Shown here in pieces: positions 22,260 through 33,552 of a DNA stretch of 64,000 nt. The stretch lies in contig CM057060.1 of assembly GCA_029945375.1 (NCBI GenBank), forward strand, positions 62,001-126,000, written 5' to 3'. Position numbers and translations under genes: made by a program. The notes under the pieces were generated by a model, which worked only from the letters and a program-made list of their open reading frames with translations, was not told the origin of the DNA and ran no database searches. Source of the stretch: Agaricus subrufescens. Taxonomy: Eukaryota; Basidiomycota; Agaricomycetes; Agaricales; Agaricaceae. How positions within the stretch are numbered: position 1 is the stretch's first letter; the number at the start of each line of letters is the position of its first letter.

Positions 22260-23870
22260 GTGTGTTGATTGCTTATTAATAGAAACAAGAGGCCGGCCTT
22301 TGACTCCGACCCGGCGATCCGGTCATCCCGATGTGGTGAGATTAAAATTGCTCATTGAAAGAATGGTTGGGAAGGGTGTCCAAAACCTTCAAAACGATGT
22401 ACCAGTTGTTCATAGAACTATTACCGGACAGATCCACGAAGTATCGATGTCCAAAAACCATCCACAGCTATGCACATTAGGTACTGTTATTCGCGTAAAG
22501 GGGCAATCAGGATGGATTTGATCAGATGATCGAGAGCGGAACTATCAATAGAAGGAAGCTGGTCCATAAGCCCCTGTAATAATGTCAAAGCCTGAGCCGT
22601 TACCTGAGCTATTATAAGTGTCAACTATCCAAGTTTCTATCACCAAACAGAAAATAGGCCCAGATTCCTGCATGGATGACAGGATAGAGTGTACATCAGA
22701 GATAGCCCAAAAGTGCTCTCAGCTTTGAAAAGCGAATGATTTATCGATATCCTCATTACTGTGTTCATGCCCCACTAAATGCTTGTAGAGTGGCGCCCCT
22801 CAGAACTAGGAACTTCATTAGTGTCATGTCCGGTCATCCTGTGTTGCAATTATTGTGAACGAATCTTTCATGTAAACACCCACCTCGCCGGTTCTGAGCT
22901 GGCAGTACGTCAACATGACTTGGCTTTAGCGAAAGAGGTAGGCACAATAACCGAGTCTAGCACCAAATGGACTGATATGAGCAGGGGGATGTTTCCAGAC
23001 GTCAGAGGGAAAACAGTCAGAGAGCAGCTGAACGCGTGCTGACAGTGCTGTAGAGCACGTATGGTGCCCTGCTCCTTCTGGGCTGCGATCGCTGGGACTC
23101 CTCAATCCATAAGTTTAGCGGCACCATACTTCCTCCTTTGCTGCCCCCGATTATAGTGCAATGCCAGACGTTGTGCATGTGCCTTGAGCAGCGCTCTTGC
23201 TGGAACGAGCAGTGCTCAATACTGTCTCTAGGGTTTTGTTCTTTTAAACAACTATTCTCAGAGCGCGAGGCCAAGTGAAACTAATAGCCACTCGACACGA
23301 GGTCCATGTAGGCGAGCGTACGGTAAGCTGGTTTTATTTCTTGGCCAACACTAAAAATAGAATATAGCACATTTATTGTTGAGTCTTGACCGGCCGATGG
23401 ACGAGCTTGTTGCCGTGCCTACGTGGCTTTTACTAACGATGTGTGTCGTTGCTCGGGTTTGTGAGTCAATTGTGGGTTCTTGTGAATCAAGAAAGTTGCA
23501 TGACGGGATGCATCAAGCTTGTTGATATCTTGAAGAAAGAATCAGAGATCGCCACCGTAACGGTACGTAATGCTTAGCCTCAGCCTGGAAAGGTCCCCCA
23601 CTCCAACACCATGCCAATGGGGATACAGGCGGCTTGTCGAGTTCACGGCTGAGTGGCATCTGTCCGCCCGGCCAAGTCATCATCTGGCCAGGCGGAGGCG
23701 AGGAGCATGGGAAGGGAGATATAAATAGCCATCGAGCTCGTTTACGTGGAAAGCAGCCGGCGCTGGAGCACGGGACGGACGCAGGAGCATCTGCAGAGGG
23801 AGTGGGAACGGGCTTCCATTTGCGGGCGAGTAGATATAGCCCGCCAGACGGCCGTGAGAACCGCTCATCC
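22260..23870. other. Intergenic region, no supported gene
   Basis: About 1.6 kb between the divergent F-box and IML2-like genes. Several short frames are open but lack recognisable domains or coherent splicing. The stretch 23630-23870 is GC-richer and leads without stop into the IML2-like start codon; it is probably 5' leader. Confidence 0.45.
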
Positions 23871-26582
23871 ATGGATCTCGACCGCGAACTCACAGCACTC
23901 AGCGAAGCCACCAATGCTTTCGGCCATCTTTTCGAAGACGATATGGGCGGCGCGAGGGCTCTATTCGATGGCAAAGACGATCCCTTTCACCTCATCGGCC
24001 ACGGCGTTGCTGCCTTCCTCGAGGCTGCATTAGGACTAGAGGTACGGAGAGCCTGAATCTGCCCGATGTAAGACTAAACTGCGAGCAGGCTCCTGTCATC
24101 GAAGAGGCCAATCGTTCTCTGGCACTTGCAGAAGCCGGTACTCGCAAATTCACTAAACTAACACAAAAGCCGGACAACCATCGCTTCCAGCCAGGCATAG
24201 AATGGGAGATCATCAACGCTCACACTGTTATTTTGCTTGGGCTTGTGCACGCTCTCGGGTATGTATCTAATCGAACTCTGCGATTGGCTACAGCCTTACG
24301 CATCCCGAAGTGAATCTTACGTTGGTTACCTACAATGCCTGTGCGTCTTTATCTCCATCTTCTCTCTGATATCAGCTGACGATCTTCTAGTTACGCTCTC
24401 AATTCGTGTGTCCTTTCAAACTGCTTGTTATTACTCTCCTGATCCTAGCCTAGAGCCCATTCTAAATTTGCAAAGTGATTGACGTCTTCCGTTTCACTGT
24501 AACCTACTAATGTTTTGTTTAGACTTTACAAGTCCGTTTTTCCTAACGGAGTAGAACCTTATCTCTCCCCGCCAGCAGGTACAAGCTCAAATTCAGCACC
24601 AAACTCTTCATTTTCGTCCCCTGCGTCCTCTATCAGGACTACGGCCTCGGAGCCGAAAAAACGCGGTTTTTTAATTAGTCGCTTTACATCGGCATCATCT
24701 CCGGCATTGGTTCAGCAACCAGATTTGTCGAAGCCAGACAGTCCGATCGAAGATCTGATCATCGCCGGAACTGCATTTGGTCAGTACTCAATCGGACTCC
24801 ATTTTGTTTATTCGGAGCGGCTGACAACTTTCTATGGTCCAGGTTATGGATTATTTAATCTAGCATTCTCCCTCCTCCCTAAACGAGTACAGTGAGTGTG
24901 GAGAGTACAGTAGCTTCTCGTATCTCACTTTTCGTAGGAGTGTCGTCGGACTCTTTGGCTTCAAGGCGGACAGGAAACTTGCCCTCAATGCCCTCACGGT
25001 TGCCGCTGCGCGAAACGATACCCATTCTGTATTTGCTGGGTGACATCTTCTCTTTATCTTACGTTTAGCGGCAGCTAACGGTATCTTAGGCTCATTCTTA
25101 TGACTTATTATGGCGTTGTTCTCCAGCTCTCTGGGTTCCAATCAGACGAAGCCCATACCTTCCAAGAGTATAAATCGCTAGTCGATAGGTTAGTGGGTAC
25201 TGTGGTTCTGACGGGGTGTCCATTTACCTGTCACGTTTAGAGTGTATGAGAGATATCCAAATGGTGCTCTATGGATCCTCAACAAGGCTAGAACACCCCT
25301 TCGTTCATTCATGCTCAATGCTTACGTTCTTACTGTTATAGGCTAAGATTTTGCGTATGGCTAATGACCCAGATTCTGCTATCAAGATCCTGGAGGACGG
25401 ACTGAAACCAGGTCGTCAAATCCGCTACGATCAAGGTGATAGTCTCGTAAGTTTCTCGCTTTCTCGAAGGAAGGATCACCAATAACTCGCTATCATTGAA
25501 AGCTCGTATTTGAGCTTGCCTGGACCCTCTTGGGACAACGTCGCTATGAAGAAGCTTCAAAGGCTTTCATTCGAATCACCGAACTTAACACTTGGTACCT
25601 TGCTTCACATCTGATCTATCCAACGTCTCATCTGTGCTCACAGGAGCCACGCCACCTATTACTTCATAGCAGCTGGTTGTCAGTGGTCACTTGGCAACTA
25701 TGAAGAGGCCCAACGACTCCTTGACGCCATCCCTGGACTTATTGAAAAGAAAATAGGCGGAAAGGATCTTCCTACTGAGGTTTTCATCAAGAAGAAGGGT
25801 ATGGAGTTTTTTCAATTGCTTATGAGTGTCTTCTCAAAACGATCACAGTTGCCTTCTATCAGAGCAAGCAAAAACGACTCGGAAAGAAAGAAACTTTCTT
25901 TGTAGAGGCGATTACAATCAATCCTGCCGAAGGTACGTCATCTTTTGACTCGTATAGATACCATCTCACCAGTCATCTTGTTTCTAGAGTTGGGCCTTTG
26001 TACGTCAAAGTTTAATTTTCCATAAAATTGTTTTCTGATTGGCCAGTAGTCTGGAACAACCATGAACGACTTACGGACGACGTAGCGCGCATCCATATTA
26101 ATGAGTTATATTCACTTTCACCGGCTCCCAAAATCTCAAGTCCTCATTCTTGTGCCAATGGACACACCGATGCCAAGAAAGTTGCTGCACTGGACACCCC
26201 GGACGAACTTGCTCTACGATCGCTCCTCCTCGGTGTCATCCACCGCACAACGAAAGATTATACTATCAGCCGAGAATTCCTCCTTGATGCCCACAGCTAC
26301 CAAAATCAACTAACCAACAGTACTTGGATTGGTAGTGTGGCCATGTTCGAACTTGCCGTTCTAGACCTAAAGGAGGTCGAAGCCATTCAAATGCAAGGAA
26401 CAGAAACGGGACAGGAGTTAAGAGAGAAATGGAAGTCGGCGATTAAGACTGCTGGACAGCATGTGGATAAGTCGATGGCGCTATCGACGAACTCGACGGA
26501 CTTGTCGTCGAGACTTGATACCAGATTTTCGATCTTGAGAGATGAGATTGGGCTAAAGAAGGCTGCATTGGGGATTATATGA
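23871..26582 (+). CDS. IML2: IML2/TTC39-family outer-membrane TPR protein
   Basis: This is a multi-exon gene for a homologue of yeast Iml2 (mitochondrial outer membrane and inclusion-body clearance) and animal TTC39. The start [20 protein letters not shown] matches the usual beginning. Spliced exons give [58 protein letters not shown] (split by an intron), [77 protein letters not shown] and [11 protein letters not shown]. The C-terminal exon 26047-26582 carries a TPR-like helical domain. A disordered Ser-rich insertion ([19 protein letters not shown]) follows the Pro motif near 24560. Two micro-exons, 24391-24405 (15 nt) and 25988-25999 (12 nt), are needed to keep the conserved reading. The stop is at 26580-26582. 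Confidence 0.88.
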
Positions 26583-27463
26583 ATGGGTGGATGTATGTTT
26601 TTTCTTGATTTAGGATGATTTGGTTCTCGAATGTAACCCGAAGCTTTAATGTGTCATGGTTTTTTTTTTTTGGTAACTTTGAGGGAACATACAATGTAGT
26701 TGTTCCAAAATTCTACTGTATTCGTAGCTTCGGAAATTCCTCTGATATTAATCTATCCTGAACTGTCCAGTCAGCCACTACCGAAAGGGCGGCCGACTTG
26801 TACTTGCAGTTGCACCATATTAGGTCACTCAGAAGTTCGCGTTATGTTGAATGTTGATAAGTTCATCCTTATTCTTTTGTAAATAGTACATCACCGACTT
26901 GACCTTCGAAGTTCATCTATCGATGCTTGGATAAGTTACCTCCACTCAGCCGACGGTAGCTATGTCGCGAACCTTCGAGGTACATGGTATCGAAGTTTTC
27001 GAACGTAATGTCCAGGAAAAAAGCACGGGCGAGTATTCGTTCTGTTACGGGCTGGCTCAACAATTTGCGACGGAACATACAAAACGGGTACCGTAGCAGA
27101 CTACATTAAAGTTCGAGCCTGGCGTGCGAGAGTGATTGACTAACTTGAGCACCGAGACCGAGTTGATTCAGGTGAAAGCACGTCGGGATCTTGAGTTTTA
27201 TTCTGATACCATCTGTTGAGGACTAACTATCATGACAAGATGATCAAGTAATTTGTGCTACTTGGATAACTGATACATTGAAATAGACTTGTCGTAGACA
27301 TAAGCAGGAGCCAGCCTATGGGTCACTAATTATAAGTTTGCGCCCCGATCAGTAGAAGGTGGGAGAGTCCCGGGAAGACCTACTTCTAGGACCATTGATC
27401 AAACGAGGTGATCCCTGTTCACCTCTGAAGTACATTTAACACGCTTAATTGGTCTTGTATCAT
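26583..27463. other. Intergenic region between convergent genes
   Basis: About 880 bp between the 3' ends of the IML2-like gene and HSF gene A. A run of 12 T at about 26660 is the only simple-sequence feature. No gene is supported. Confidence 0.5.
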
Positions 27464-29082
27464 TTACCATAGCGGAGGTGATGGTAGGAGGTGTAAAGAT
27501 GTCGGGGAAACGAATTCCGTTGTGGGCTGGGCATCAGCTTGAAAAGAGAAAAGCGACGGTGATGGATGAGTTGGAGCACACCGGGGCTCGGTGTGCTCCA
27601 AATCATCCATCACCGTCGCTTTTCTCTTTTCACCTGTGACGTCCGGAACCGGGCTGGGAGGGTCAATCGAGGGAGGATGGGTTCCAGGAATGCCGGAAGA
27701 GGTAGGCATATCACTTCCAGTGACAGCCTCATTGTTATATCCCGAAAGGGAGGAGGGAGTATGATAGAATGAACCGGCGTCATTCTCTCCCACACAATCG
27801 AACTGATTAAATCCATTTAAGTTCTCCATAGGAGGATCAACAAATCCACAGTTATGTGCATCAAGATAACATGAGTCCATCTCCGTCGAGGGTTGAAGTA
27901 GATCGGAAGAATTAAGAGAACCCGTGAGGTCTCCGCGATAGTTTTGCGCATGATACGACTGCCCAGAGCAATCACCAGCGGAAGAGGTATTGATGTTTCC
28001 AAGATCGGACTCGGAGTGGCCAGTCGATTCATACGGTTCCCAAACCGAACTCGGTTGCGAGGCTAGAGGTAAAGAGTGAGTTTTGTCAATAGAAATATGC
28101 CTGTTCGACTCACTCAAGTGAGCCTGGATAGAGGGGCTATCTACAAGAATATTAGACGAAGATAGAGAAGTCAAGTATTTGAATGCCCACTAGCAGACTG
28201 GTCGTTGAGACAGCGACTATCGATTGATTGATCTGAACGGCCCGGGGTTGCCTCGCCAACTTCGACCTTACCAGGGATTCCCTGAATCATCAGCTGTTGA
28301 TTCCCTCTCATCGTCCATTGATGTTCTGCTATAGGATATAATCCTAAACTGGCCACGAGTCGCAACACAAACTGTACTTGCTGTCCCATCGTTTTCAATG
28401 CATCGCGTAAAGACATGTTCTCAGCGTCGAGTTCCTTTTGGCGACGTTTGAGAGTGTCTATCTCAAGCAAGACCCGTTCCAGCTGCTGTTCTCGAGAGTC
28501 ATCGCCTGCTGCGGCAAACTCCGGCATTGAAACCGGCGGAGATGGGTCATTGACTACGATAGGTTGAACAGGATGGTTTTGGGCCGTTTGACTTTTGCGC
28601 TGAATGTGGGTAAGCAGGTCTCGCCGATCTCGAAGAAATTTAGAATCGGAGTGTGCGTAGTGGTCATATTCAGCAGCGGCGCTAGGTCGGAGGGCTCCTT
28701 GCTGGAGATGGCGAACTTTCTGGAACCCATAGTTATGTAGCTGGCGCAGAAAAGATGCATATTGATTCGTCTTGAACCATTTATCAAGTAATTCTCGTGC
28801 AAACCGAACAGGTTCCAGGACTGCACCAAACAGTGAGTTAAGATAAATGGAGGAGTGAGCATTGCGTACTGAAGAACGAATCGCCTTCAGGCGACCATCG
28901 TACGAGATGGTCGGTGGTTTGGTCGGTTACAATCCTATTAATCGCCTAGGTGAACACCACTTGAAGGATGGTCAGAGCTGTAAACTCAACTCATAGAGTG
29001 ACAGTAGAAAGTGGGGGATGCCCCTGGTTGTAGCACTGGACAGGGAAAGATACTGCGTAGACTGTGAGTCCTTCTGCGCCAT
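27464..29082 (-). CDS. Heat-shock-factor-type transcription factor A
   Basis: The first of four HSF-type genes. Exon 1 (ATG at 29082) reads MAQKDSQSTQY and ends in IPHFLLSLYEL, the start of the HSF DNA-binding domain. Exon 2 reads IVTDQTTDHLVRWSPEGDSF. Exon 3 gives LEPVRFARELLDKWFKTNQY then ASFLRQLHNYGFQKVRHLQQ, the recognition helix with Arg-Gln intact. A coiled coil follows (QQLERVLLEIDTLKRRQKEL), which in the family drives trimerisation. The long acidic/Ser-rich tail in the last exon (27464-28160) may be an activation region; it contains the basic patch GEKRKA and a 91-bp palindrome. Introns are 40-60 nt. An HSE-like element lies about 150 bp upstream. It is transcribed in the same direction as the amidohydrolase just upstream. 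Confidence 0.9.
27541..27631. repeat. 91-bp near-perfect palindrome inside HSF A coding region
   Basis: The left arm 27541-27582 and right arm 27590-27631 are inverted copies of 42 bp with one mismatch (27570/27602). Only 7 bp separate the arms. The frame remains open through it, encoding EKRKATVMDD on one arm and HPSPSLFSF on the other. Less perfect inverted repeats lie at the same place in HSF B and HSF D. Confidence 0.95.
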
Positions 29083-29120
29083 GACAAGAAGAAAGTTATG
29101 CCAACAGCTCCGCCACCTGC

Positions 29121-29242
29121 GTTTTGTATTAATCTACACCCTAACATGAGGCAGAAGAACCTCGGTCGCACGAATGCTGATTGGAACCATTGCTAATAAA
29201 AGCTTTGATGGAATCGGGGGAACCATCGAGAACATTCTCGAA
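29121..29242 (-). promoter_or_regulatory. HSF A promoter: HSE, CCAAT and TATA-like elements
   Basis: On the coding strand the order is: a canonical three-unit heat shock element at 29230-29242 (plus strand GAACATTCTCGAA); a shared CTTTTATTAGC block; CCAATCAG at about 29178-29185; a shared TTCTTCTGCCTCATGTT block; and a TACAAAA TATA-like box at 29121-29132. The HSE lies about 150 bp upstream of the ATG. The same order is seen in the promoters of HSF B and D, which supports function. Confidence 0.75.
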
Positions 29243-29506
29243 GCATAAAATTAACAGCCCGCCAAACTCCGTTCAATGCTGTGGAGTCCTGCCAGGCAAG
29301 GCAGTGTCGTGGGTTGGCCTTTTCGGTTCAACAGCGATTCATCAGCCTGATTAATGTAACCTACCAACTGTGGACGTGAACCAGAGATGCCGGGAGCTGA
29401 GTAAAGAAGCCTTGCCGTCTGAGGGATGAAATGGAGGTTACCATTCAATTGTTGTTCGACAGCAGTACGGAACGAGTTATGCCTGTAGAAGTAGGACAAG
29501 GGTATA

Positions 29507-32500
29507 TCAGAACAATTCAACTAATGCTTGTTCCCTCGAAAATACGCCAACAACTTTGCTCCCGAAATCCATCAACCCACCACCTCGGTAAGCTACCAAT
29601 TCGGAAGGGATAAGGTTTCCTCGTTTATGCGTTCGAAGCGCGCGCTGAACATTGGTGGTGACAAGAGCTAAAGCTTTCCGTTTACTAATCTTCCCAAATG
29701 AGTTAAGGGCAAGCTATTGATAAGTAAGAGAGCGTAAGCGTTGAGCAATAGAATGATATAGAAGTTTACGACGTACCCATGCAGCCTCAAATCTGGTGTT
29801 GCGAACCGCGTAACCATCCACAACTCCGATTCCAACGTTCACTCCAGCTTTTAAGAGTTTCATTACGACATTGTCGCGTGTTAATGGTGCGCCAGCCAAT
29901 CTACGTACATACATAAATATCAGCTTCAAGGATCAAGTGGATGGACAAAATCTCCTTACATTCTTTGACTCTCCCAAGTTCCGGGATAGGGCCTCGGCAT
30001 AGTAATGATGACGCTAACACCGGCGTGTGCAATATTCTTGGCAATTAAATGCGCTTCGGCGCCTCCTGTAAAAGTCATGTCGAAATTGTTGCCAGTCTTG
30101 TGATGGAATTCAGCTTTCAAACTAAGTAATGTCGACATAATGTCTGCGCTATCGACATTGACAACCAATGGGATGTCTCTCTACGGAACGGTGAGTAAAT
30201 ATTAACTAAAATAGACATCTACTCACATCGCGAACACGCTTCCAAGCCGAAGCCTCCGATTCAAACAAGAGTTGTCGCAGCGTTGAAATCTGCGTACTAA
30301 TACTGGCATGGACGGTGTGGCTGATAGTAACATGAAGCGCAACTTCCTCTTGCAAAATGGCTTTATGTTGAATAGCGTTCTCTGCTCCAGTGAAGAACTC
30401 TGTCGAAAGACCCTGGATGAATCCACCTCCGGAAGGTGCGCTGATTGCCTTCGTGACACCGTTACGGTAAGCATGCCTACATGCGGTGAGTCCTGGATGA
30501 GAAGAGGAGTAGAGGTAAAACATACAAAAGATTCCTTCCGTTAAATGCCAATCCATCAACAGCACGTATGATAACGTTCGTTCCTCCGGCGATAGCAGGT
30601 ACTGATCCCGTCAAAGCGTCTGGAACAGATCCATCATTCGTTGAAGGTTCCTGACTTATCTCCTCCAAGCCCAGCGGGGCACCGAATGTCACTAAACCAG
30701 GTAGCAAGGCGCCGCCTTCCAGATCTATCTCGTGGACTGCTTGAGCACTAAGATCGCCGCCGGCGTCACATGAGAGATCAATCTTCGTTATACAAATGAC
30801 TTCTCCCTCTCGAAGAAACACGTCGTGCGATGCGTCGTGTACTGGCTCCTCGAGTAAAGGAGAACTGTTATCCGTGTCGTCCATTATCGATACGGTGCTG
30901 ACATTGGTTAGTTTGATGACCTCCCCGAATACGAAACGATGACCACGGAGTGGCGGAAGGCCATCGTATTCAACAGTTTCGCGTGCTTCTCGATCGAAAT
31001 TTGGTGTTGATGGCGATTTTTGGAGACCGCGCGGTTTGCGAAGGATATGTGGATTTTTGAGTTGTGGAATACCGTCAATGTATACTTGGGCAGGAGTTGC
31101 GCCCAAGCTTAACGGGTGAGAATCCCAAATCACGACGTCTAAAATGATGTGGTTATGTCTTTGAATGATTTGTTTCAAGCAAGTAGACCCTTACCTGCAT
31201 CATAGCCTAGAACGCGAGTGAGTTACATTGCATTGACACGTACTCAACATGTCGCTCACCTTTACTTAAGAAGCCTATTCGGTGACTTAAACCAGCTGCT
31301 TTCGCTGGTGTAGTAGTTACAGACGACAATGCCAGATCTGTGCTTAAGCCATAGTAGTGAGCAAGTTGAGCCTCAAAAAGAAGATGGCGGCTATTCAGCA
31401 CTGGATGATCAGACTATACCATACGGTTCTCGCTGGATTAACAATTACAATGCAAGACTGTGCATAAGAGACGTACTTTCATTACGACTGGAATGTCGTG
31501 GCTTGCCAGAATCCTTGGCGCAAATTCGGAATTGCGGTAAGCTTCACGCTTTTTACGAGCATTCGAGGCAAACAGTGCAACGGTCGGTGGTCCTCCCTTA
31601 ACAACGCGTCAGTCCTTCAGCGTTTGATAACCGTCGATTAACTAACGAAGTTTTTCTTCAATAAATCAGGCACAAGATGGGTATCCCCGCCATGATGGAA
31701 AGACGTGATATGGAACTTGAATTCATTCGATAACTGATATAAAGTCAGGCAGCCGGACGGGACAGGAGGTTAATCCTCGCTTACCCGAACCATCATGTCG
31801 AGATCGACGGCCTGGAGGAGAGGTCAACCTAAGAATATTGGCAAAGTATCTGCCGTACCTCATAACAGTGGATTGAAAGCTATCCGGTGTCATCATTTAA
31901 ATGATGAGATGATAGAAATTAACTTACCCGGACTTTTCCTCGTAGAACATCGACGAGGGATTCCCATTGATAATCTTCGGGAACATCCTTTCCTTCTACA
32001 ATGTCCCAATTTCCCGCCTCGACTGCGTCACAGAAGGTATCCTGAGCAATCTTGATTTCTTCCGCGGTATGGTATGCCTGCCGGAAATTCCAGGCAGCGT
32101 CCATCCTTACTTGGTCGTATGTTCTGTCCTGGTTTTCGCCTGAGGCTGTTTTAGTCTCCAGCTGGGGCATTGATAAAGCAACGCACCACACGCGTGTCTA
32201 TCATGAAACGCGTCATTACGAGTATATGAAATAAAGGAAGCATGCGCACTTCATGTGTCTCCAATGAATATAGGTAGTATTATCCGATGGCTCTATCAAT
32301 GTTTGTGGAGGCTCCACAACTTTTGAAATGGTTGATTTCTCGTCTGTAGGCCTCAGTTTGATCACGAAAGCTTGTCCACCTGTAGCAGGACATCAGGAAC
32401 TGAATAAACTGGATAATTACAAACCACTTGCCAATGTTGCCGGCACTTCCAGGTAATATTTGCGCAGTTGACACACCCCCGGAAACGGTGAGTTCAAAGG

Positions 32501-33179
32501 CCATATCATGCGTGTTAATACCGTCGATGCTTCTTATCCATGGGAGTATAGGAGCTTTGAACGAGTTTGTATCGGCAGCGCCTGATCACGAATAGCTGAG
32601 CTGAGTGATCTTCAAGGGCTAGAACGACGTACCGTCAAGATGTGGAGCACTGTCCACGGCAATATGAGAGTGTAAATCAACCAGGCCTGGTGTTACCCAG
32701 CGTCCCTTTGCGTCCACCACAGTCAACTTTTTGAACCCTTCATAGTCATCCTTCGAAAGCTTTCCAACGCCAATCACCAATCCACGATCTAATAGAATGT
32801 CACCGTGCACAGTCTCCTTACCCTCGTTTTGGCCTGTCCATATTTTCGCATTACGGATAAGCACCGGTCGTGTGCCCGGAACATAGCGATCGGATTGTTC
32901 GTCGAGACGCGATGCGGGGTCGAATGATGGTGGAGGCCCGGCAGGCGCTCGCAAGACTCGACAACGTTCGGTCACATTCAGACGGTGAGCAAGAAGGTCA
33001 GGCCGGACGACAGATTGAATGTTATTCGGAACTGAACCTCCGAAGTAGTAGAGCCGAATGTAAACGAAGTAGCACGCGATTTGCAGGAAGAGGGCGTAAA
33101 TAAGTATGCTCCAGCGACGATTTGGGCTAGGTCTGGCTGAGCCAGGAGGGGGAGCCTGCAGAGGAAGGACAGCCTTCAT
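29507..33179 (-). CDS. Membrane-anchored amidohydrolase (CE9-type)
   Basis: A multi-exon gene of roughly 900 residues. The N-terminus is cytosolic, then one TM segment (SILIYALFLQIACYFVYIRL, about residues 24-43). It is followed by the metallo-dependent hydrolase composite domain (VLIRNAKIWTGQNEG) and the metal-binding strand VTPGLVDLHSHIAVDS with the HxH pair. Later exons read LTVSGGVSTAQILPGSAGNI, VSVHCYETVDLDMMVRL, FKFHITSFHHGGDTHLVPDL, ILASHDIPVVMK, AHYYGLSTDLALSSVTTTPA, YDADVVIWDSHPLSLGATPA and a long C-terminal half (VNVDSADIMSTLLSLKAEF, GAEAHLIAKNIAHAGVSVII, RDNVVMKLLKAGVNVGIG, VVDGYAVRNTRFEAAWALLN). Fungal homologues are often labelled carbohydrate esterase family 9; the substrate is not established. 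The stop is at 29507-29509. It sits between HSF A and HSF B on the same strand. Confidence 0.88.
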
Positions 33180-33552
33180 GGAGGTTCGTGGTGGGAACGG
33201 ACAACCGGCTTAACACCGGAGCCATGACTGGGTAGATTTAAATAAACAGGGCGTGTCAGGAAGACTGCCGTTCTGGTCCAGCATCCGGCGGGTCAATCTG
33301 CGGTGTCATCTGCACGACGATGAGGGGAACAATGCGAATCAGATGCGTGACTTGCAGCGGAATACTCCGTCAACGGATTCAATCTCAGATAACAAGCATC
33401 ATCACAGAATAATCCAGTTATTCGTGCTAGGAAACTGATACAAATACAATCGTTGTAGGTCTCAGTAAGGACCAGCCTAGACTCCACCTAGGACCACAGA
33501 CTATCAGATATCGGTTCAACTGAGAGCACGAGCAAGACTTACGTGATCGCCA
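33180..33552. other. Intergenic region, amidohydrolase promoter
   Basis: About 370 bp between the HSF B stop and the amidohydrolase start. No gene is supported; it should contain the amidohydrolase promoter. Confidence 0.45.

Noticed and set aside
22300..23510. Several 60-90 codon ORFs between the F-box and IML2-like genes
   Set aside because: Lengths are near random expectation and none shows domains or consistent splice signals.
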